DNA of 64,000 nt from Conchocele bisecta (lineage: Eukaryota > Mollusca > Bivalvia > Lucinida > Thyasiridae): assembly GCA_029237695.1 (NCBI GenBank), contig CM055278.1:70733188-70797187 (forward strand), written 5' to 3'. The notes beneath the pieces were generated by a model. It saw only the letters and a program-made list of their open reading frames with translations. It made no database searches and was not told where the DNA came from. A program made the position numbers and the translations under genes. Shown here piece after piece: positions 46,701 to 55,700 of this stretch (positions are counted from its first letter, which is position 1; every line of letters begins with the position of its first letter).

Positions 46701-49700
46701 ACCGGTATACATTGTATCTAACTTCTGAACCCAATTGTAAGATAGCTCAATGTTTGTAGTTTGTCAAGTAACACGTAAACATACAATGTCCACTCATAAA
46801 TTTAATCGCCTCAAACTCATTATTTAACAGAAATTAACCCTTAGACCGCTATCTTATTTTTGTTGTTGTCTGCTGTTTATTTTCTATTTTCCTTTTTCAT
46901 CATCAAAAACATGCTTTGACAGCACTTTAGAATAATTGACAACATGCTTTGACAGCACTTCTAAATCATTTCCGTTGGAAATGATTCTGAAGTGCTGTCA
47001 AACCATGTTTTTATTGAGAAATATGGCAAGATATAAAAGCAACAGCAGACGACTATTGTTGTGTGTAGCAGTCTAAGGGTTAAATAATGGGACCACCTTT
47101 AAATGGTAGCTACAAACAAAGGTGTCTGATTGTGTTATGAAAAAATACTCTAGCATTAGAACTATAGCAGCTTCAGTTTGCAACTAGGCTCGTATCTGGA
47201 ACGCCAAATCAACTACATAAACTCAAATAATTATTGCGAGCTCTAAATAATTAGTTAGCATAACATATTTAGAGCTAGCATTAACTATTTAGAGCTAGTT
47301 AGAGCTAGCATTAACTATTTAGAGCTAGCAATAATTATTTGAGTTTATGTAGATTAGGCATTCCTGGAACTCAAATAATTATTACTAGCTCTAAATAATT
47401 AGAGCTATCATTAAATATTTAGAGCTACATGTAGCTCCAAATGATTTAGAGAGCTCTTAAGATGATTTGGAGCTAGCTCTAAATATTTAATGCTCTAATT
47501 ATTTAGAGCTAGCATTCATTATTTGAGTTTATGTAGATTTGGTGTTCCATACTAGTATGCTATGCTAACCTGTCAAAGTGGCTAATCGACATGTGTTAGC
47601 ACTCCACCCAATCTCTGTAAATATCATATTTCCCATCAAGTATGTGGTCAGATAACTTGGACAAGCCTGACATAAATATGGACCTCCAGCCGAGAATAAT
47701 AACTTAATGAAGCTTGCGACCAGCATAGTCACAGATAAGCCTGTGCTTCTGCGCAGTCTTATTAGTGCCGACGAAGACATACATGTAGGATTTCAGACCA
47801 GTATAGATAGGCCACTGGCTGAGAAAAAGCACCTTATGAAGTTTGCGACATGTGAAGACCCAGCATGCGCATCCACACAATTTGATCAGGGCCAACACAG
47901 CCACTGTTTGTTTGCTTGTTGGTGTTTAACGGCCTATCAACAGCTAAGGTCATTTAAGGCCGGGCCAACGTGTTCGATCTCGTATTCAACCTGCTGCAAT
48001 GGGGAGAAACTACCAAAATAAGAACAGAATAAAACGTATTTACATGCAAAAAAAAATTAAGCCCTTAAATCAGAATTACCTGACCTGGTGCCAGGTCCAT
48101 ACCACACCAAAGTCACTTGGCCCCTTCCCCTAAAAGTAATAGGATTACGAATAATCGTAATACTCACATAAGGGGTATACCAGATTCAACTGTCACATAC
48201 AAAATGCCAAAGCCAAACCAGGCCTCCAGTTAGGATTCCGGATGAACCATGATCGTTAAATTACCCATCGCATGCTCCCATCTGCCACCCACAACAGTCA
48301 CTGACCTATAGTCTGTTTCACGGAAGCTGCCCAAATTTTACGGCTATATAGACAGTTCAAAAACAATATTATTTTCGATAATATTAAATTAAAGGACAAT
48401 TTAAGAATGAGCCTTCTTTTTATTTCGTGAAATTTTGTCAAATATTGATTTTATTGCGAAAAATTGATTTCTCTATGGGAATTTAACATGGGGGAAAAGA
48501 GGTAAGGAAGTGTGGGAGGAGTCAAAAAACGATTTTTTTTTGTAAATTGACTCCGAAACATGACTAGATAGCTTGGATATGATCTAACTAAGAAAACAAA
48601 AGTTAAATTTTAAAAATCTGTCCAGTATTTCTAAAATTCAAAAAAATTTCCCCATGTTAAATCTTCACTCCGTGAAGATGTCTGGGGATTTAACATGGGG
48701 AAATAGTTTTTTCGCAATAAAATCAATATTTTACCAAATTTTTCGAAATAAAAAGAAGGCTCATTCTTAAATTTTCCTTTAATTTAATACTATCAAAAAA
48801 AAAATTGTTTTTTAATTGTTTATATGGCCGCAAAATTTGGGCAGTTTTCGCGAAACAGACTATAGGCTTGCTGCTGTCAGCAAAAAGATAAGATTCAGGG
48901 ATTTCCCGGACCCCTGTTTTCTGCATCCCTGATGCATTTTATTGGCCGAGGACACACACGCAATTGGTACTGCATCCCGTGGACCCTCAAAACTTGGCGG
49001 TGCAAATGAATCATTTTCAAAAGTTTACAGCATTTTTACACTTTTTGGGGAGAACCTGTGTGACAGTACTTGATAGAAAACAGTTCAGATAATTCAGGAC
49101 TATCAATACCATTTTGATATTATTTTTAATGAAATATGTGTATGAAACTTGGGACCCTAAAAAATCACAAGAGACCCCCAAAATAGTAAAGTTGGAGGTC
49201 CTGGGATCCACATTTACAAAATCCTAGGGAAATCCCTGTAAGATTCTATTCACTGAATGTGCAAGATCTTCAATTGTTGTAAATTTCATAAGGAATTTTC
49301 TCGTGCTGTTATGTGCATCCGCAGTGAGATCAGCGTCTACAGTGTTCACTAGTAAGTTGACAAATAGTATTAACCCTTTCAACACAAGTGACCACAGGCC
49401 TGTATCGTGGTATTGGCAAAAACGTGTAGATCCAGATGAGCCGGCTCGTGACGAGCCGTCTCATCAGGATCTGCACTTTTTGCAAGTAATTTTCCTATTT
49501 TTTAAGTACAAAAACACGCCCTTTCCAAAAATGGACTAATCTGACAATCATTTTGTGATGGTTAGATTGGTTGCAAAATTAACATATCAAAATACATTCC
49601 AGTTACTTAGGGGTGAAAGCGTTAATACTCCTGTTTCTACCTAAATATAGGATCTTATATGAGTGATGATTTAATGTGACATTTATTAAACAAGTTTACT

Positions 49701-52700
49701 GATTTCATAAGAAACAAGGCTATGCCGAGTTTCTTATGATATCAGTCAATGAGTTAATAAATACAATATTAAATAATCACAAACGTTAGATTATATTTAT
49801 TGCATAAGCACATTGTCATACCTTGAAGCTGTACTGGTCAACAAACCTGTAACAAGCTAATTTGCATATTTATTACATTAGTGTAATATGATTTTTATTA
49901 CACTGTGTTAATACACTGCAAGCGCCCATGTTATGCAATAAAACATGATGCTGGATGCACGGGTCAAAAACTCAATAAGCCTCTTTTTGTTGTAGAGGGT
50001 CAAAGCCGGTAGAGCTGTAGAATTAGCCACAGGTGTAGGTTTAGCGGTCTCAAGTGGGGATATCAAGTACATTCCGGAGTGTCAAAAATGTTGAAACATC
50101 CGTCTTAGACAGCCCTAGTCATGTACATGTACTTACATGTACAGGTATCAACATTTACAAATTCTACTTTTTATTTTCATTATCTTTATTTTTCACCTAA
50201 AATACATGTTACCCGTACTAGCCGAGCTTTGTCAGCTAGCAGCCTAATGTAGGATCTGGTTTACTGGGTGCATTCTCAGCCAGTTTCATGCATGAATACC
50301 GAAACACAAGTGTCAAAATCTACCACCAATATTTCCTCTTCTATTTCCTTTTATTATTAGCGCGCCTTCCGAAGGAAGCCGTGCTTATGGCATACCCTCG
50401 GCGTCGTAGGCGTCTGTCTGTCTGTCTGTCCATCCGTCTGTCCGTCCGTCCGTCTTCAAAAATTATAATGGCCTATATTTTCTGTTTCCTTGCTTGGATT
50501 TGCTTCATCTTTCACACACGCATTGCTCCGAGTGTCCTCTACTGCATTGTGGCAAATCCACATCCATGCCGCCCCTTCTAAGCCCAGGGACAAGGTCACA
50601 TACTTTGTGCATCTCGAAACCTTAATGCTCAGTCGCTCGGGTAAATAATGGCCTATATTTTCTGTTTCCTTGCTTGGATTTGCTTCATATTTCACACAGG
50701 CATTGCTCCAAGGGTCCTCTACTGCGCTGTGGCAAATCCACGTCCGTGCCCCCCGTTCTAAGCCCAGGGTCAAGGTCACATACTTTGTGCATCTCGAAAC
50801 CTTAACGCTCAGTCGCTCGGGTAAATAATGGCCTATATTTTCTGTTTCCTTGCTTGGATTTGCTTCATATTTCACACAGGCATTGCTCCAAGGGTCCTCT
50901 ACTGCGCTGTGGCAAATCCACGTCCGTGCCGCCCATTCTAAGCCCAGGGTCAAGGTCACATACTTTGTGCATCTCAAAACCTTAACGCTCAGTCACTCGG
51001 GTAAATAATGGCCTATATTTTCTGTTTCCTTGCTTGGATTTGCTTCATATTTCACACAGGCATTGCTCCAAGGGTCCTCTACTGCGCTGTGGCAAATCCA
51101 TGTCCATGCCCCCCGTTCTAAGCCCAGGGTCACAAGGTCACATACTTTATGCATCTCGAAACCTTAACGCTCAGTCGCTCGGATAAATAATGGCCTATAT
51201 TTTCTGTTTCCTTGCTTTGATTTGCTTCATATTTCACACACGCATTGCTCCAAGGGTCCTCTACTGCACTGTGGCAAATCCACGTCCGTGCCGCCCCTTC
51301 TAAGCCCAGGGTCAAGGTCACATACTTTGTGCATCTCGAAACCTTAAAGGTACATGCCTACGCAGTAGGCACAAAATGTTCTGTATATCGTAGACATCAT
51401 CTGAGACACTAGCAAAATAAACATCATTCACCATTACCTACGTATTGATTGGCATTATTATACATTTTATATTCGACATAAAATTTCCACACTGATAGCA
51501 GGGGCGATAACTGTGTTTCCTTAAAATGTTAACAGACATTATACAGATACTATTTATTATCTGTATTTATTTTTTGATGTGCAATGATCATACTTTATAA
51601 TCTGTCAATAATATTATTTTTTCAGGTGACGCATTTAATTAGTATAAACTAGAACTATCACAGGAGTGATCATAATACCCCCACAAAGAGTTGGACTTAC
51701 AGATAGCTTAACATTAGAAGAGTTTTATAGGTTTGAATAAAAATTTCCTGATCATTATTTAATGCTCGCCTTAGAGATGTGTGACATTGACCTTTTACCT
51801 GCGTACGTGGTCAATGAAAATGAGATTGCATTGTCGAGCTATGCTCGAGGAGGTGGTCATGGTGCCATGTTGACAAAGAACAGAAGGGGAAAAAATTGGT
51901 ATCCTTGATTGATGTAAAAGATAATTTGTATAGAGAAATGTAGAAAAAATGGCTAAGTTAAAAGGATGATATTTTTGTAAAACAAATATTTGTTCGGTTT
52001 AAAAAGTGTGTATAGTTTCAGATCAATCCACTGAACGGTTTCAGAGGTGTTGTGTACACAAACTATGCAGTTTATGTCTGCCGCCTGCAATAGGTTTGGC
52101 CTTTGACCTTCAACTGTGACCTTGACCTTGGATGTAGGTGCGTGGTTATTGATCGCGACACACCTTCTCATCCTGAGAAACATTTGTGGCAAGGCATTTG
52201 ATAATCCATGCATCGGTGTAGAAGATATAGAGCGGAAGAGAATTTCAATAGGTTTGACCTTTGCCCTTCAACTGTGACCTTGACCTTGGATGTAGGTGCG
52301 TGGTTATTGATCGCGACACACCTTCTCATCATGAGAAACATTTGTGCCAAGCCATTTGATAATCCATGCATCGGTGTAGAAGATATAGAGTGGAAGGGAA
52401 TTTCAATAGGTTTGACCTTCAACTGTGACCTTGACCTTGGACGTAGGTGCGTGGTTATTGATCGCGACACACCTTCTCATCATGAGAAACATTTGTGCCA
52501 AGCCATTTGATAATCCATGCATCGGTGTAGAAGATATAGAGCGGAAGGGAATTTCAATAGGTTTGACCTTTGACCTTCAACTGTGACCTTGGACGTAGGT
52601 GCGTGGTTATTGATCGCGACACACCTTCTCATCATGAGAAACATGTGTGCCAAGCCATTTGATAATCCAATGCATCGGTGTAGAAGATATAGAGCGGAAG

Positions 52701-55700
52701 GGAATTCGATAGGTTTGACCTTTGACCTTCAACTGTGACCTTGACCTTGGACATAGGTGCGTGGTTATTGATGTGGCAAATCCACGTCCGTGCCGCCCCT
52801 TCTAAGCCCAGGGTCAAGGTCACATACTTTGTGCATCTCGAAACCTTGAACGCTCGGGTAAATAATGGCCTATATTTTCTGTTTCCTTAACGCTCGGACG
52901 CTCAGGTAAATAATGGCCTATATTTTCTGTTTCCTTGCTTGCATTTGCTTCATATTTCACACACGCATTGCTCCAAGGGTCCTCTACTGCGCTGTGGCAA
53001 ATCCACGTTCAAATGTGCCCTCGGTTCCTTTGCTGCCACCGGGCGCGCTTCGTTGTCCTCTGACAACTCTTGTTTCCAACCACAAGTGCATGTTTCTAGC
53101 CGAGTTTTGTCAGATCGCAGCCTAATGAAGTACATGTACCTGGTTTACCGAGTGCATTGTGATACCAACTCACAGGTAACAAATTTTACAATTTCTATTT
53201 TCTATATTTCTCACCAAAAAATGTCCATGTTTCTACTCGGGCTTTGTTAGATACATGTAGCAGCCAAATGAAGGATCTGGTTTACTATGTGCAGTCATAC
53301 AGGAATAAAAATTTAATATTTTCTTTTTCTCACCAAAATTACATGTTTCTAATCAAGTTTTCAGGCATGGGAGTGGAACACTATCCCCAATCTTGAAAAT
53401 CTATTTGAGCAGCGGATTGCGCTCCGATTTGCTCGGGGGGTCTGGGGGCATGCCCCTACACACCCCCCCCCCCCCCATAATTTGTTTCAATTCTAGATGC
53501 TCTGTGCTTCATTCTGAGGTATATTTAGCATTAAATAGATCACATTTTCCCCTGAAAAAAATATGCTATAATTAGGAAAAATTGGCAACATAATCCATTT
53601 CAATTTAAAATAATACTTGCAACAAGAAGTCAGTACATGTATAACAGGGAATCCGCTGGGGAAAATAAAAGAATCGCCACTTAAACAAAAAAAACAAAAA
53701 AAAAATCTTTTTTTTTCTCGAAAATTGTAATTTTTGATCGGATTTACAAGATTCACAAAAGTGGTCCCTGGGACCTCAAATCCGGATTAATCAGAAAATT
53801 TCCCATGCCTGAGTTTTGTCAGACAGCAGCCGAATGTATGATCTGGTTTACTTCGTGCATCCTCAGTACTAATTTATAGGTGTCAAAATCTACCACCAAT
53901 ATTTCCTCTTCTATTTTCTTTTATTTCCCGCCGCAAATACATGCTTCTAACCCAGTTTTGCCAGATCTTAGCCTAATGTAGGATCCGGTTTACGAAGTAC
54001 AGTCTTAGACAGTTTCATGTGGTATACCGATTCACAGGTACCAAAATTTACAATTTCTATTTGATTTATTTCTCACCAAAAGTACATGTTTCTAGCCGTG
54101 TTTCGTCAGATTGCAGCCCAAATGTAGAATCTGGTTTACTCTCTGCCCATTTCATATGTGATGCTGATTAGGCCTAAAAATACCACTTTTTACTAAAAAT
54201 AATAATAATAATAAAAATTCACTGATAAAAAGAGTTAGCCATGACATGTACCGTACTACATTTGTACCTTAAATTGGGCGTGGATCTGGTGTCGATAGAA
54301 GACAAAAAGCTCTTACAAAATAAAACCTTTTTCCTACCTACATCATGTACATACATGTATACATTTGTATGTACCTATTATTTTTCAGCATAATAGGAAA
54401 CACACAATTTTTTTTCTACCACCAACATTTTCTTTTATTTCCCGCCAAAAGCCGAGTTTTGTCAGATAGCAGCCTAATGTAGGATCTGGTTTACTAAGTG
54501 CAGTCCTAACATACACTCAGGAATCTGGACAGACAATCTGTAAGTGTAATGGGATTACAACTACTAGACTGTATCATTGTCTGCCAACAAGACTATTTTA
54601 ACCTTAGAATGTGGGAAAACGCAAATTGTCGTCTGCTCTTGTTTCATTCTTTGTGTTTATTCTCAATAAAAAAACATGGTTTGACAACACTTTAGAATCA
54701 TTTCCAAAGGAAATGATTCTAAAGTGCCGTCAAACCATGTTTTTATTGAGAAACAAGACAAAATATAAAACAACAGCAGACGACAATTTACAGTTTTCGC
54801 ATTCTAAGGGCTATTAGACCCAGCAGACTACAGCAGGTGGTATGTGTTTCCGATGCTTTGTTCACCTGTATCATTCTCTGGCTAAACCATTTTGCTGATG
54901 GAAAAATATTTGTCTTAATTCCAGCAAAAAGAGTATTATGTATCGGTGGGTCACCACAGATAAAAAGTGAAAGTGAATGGGTTTAACGTCCCAGCAACAG
55001 CTAAGGTCATTTAGGGACGGGACCTCAGTTTCAAGTCTCATCCGAAAGACCAGGAAATACTATGAAAGTATTTAGTATTTGTTTATGGCTAAGGCGAGGT
55101 TCGAACCCACAACCTCCAGATTGGAAGTCAGGTGTTCTAATCCAAAGGCCACAACCTATCCCTTCTATGACAGACAAAACAGGCATTATGGGTATTGAAT
55201 TCCTACGGCAACAAACTGGTATAGACACAGATCAGCAGGTGTCTAGAAAAGTGTATCATTTACATGTAGGTCACGATATTATGGTGGCTTGTTAGGGACA
55301 TTTTGTTTCTTCATGGCGACAGAACGAAGATTAGCGTGGCAAATTATCGTCTCTTCACCACAAAATTTAATTATTAAACTTGGTTTCTTCGCCACGAAGA
55401 AGAGACATGTCAGTAACGAGCCACCATACAATATGGCAAAACATACAAATGTAGGTTTTTGGGTATTGCCAAACGGCCAGTGTAGACCCAGACCAACATG
55501 TGCCAAAGCTGGTACTGTCTGCTATTGTTCAGCGACGACAAATCAAACAATGAATGTGTTGACTAAAGTGCGTGTTTGCTAGTCCAATTTGTCTACTAAT
55601 ATTTCAAAAATGGATATTTTGGCTACTAAAAACTTCAGATATTAATGAAAATGTACTATGATTTTTACTAATTTAAAATGGTATCGTCTTTTTTCGCTGT

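Noticed and set aside
50456..50977. 173-codon minus-strand frame with repeated [12 protein letters not shown] blocks
   Set aside because: Arises because the tandem unit length (180) is a multiple of three; no start, domain or splice support.
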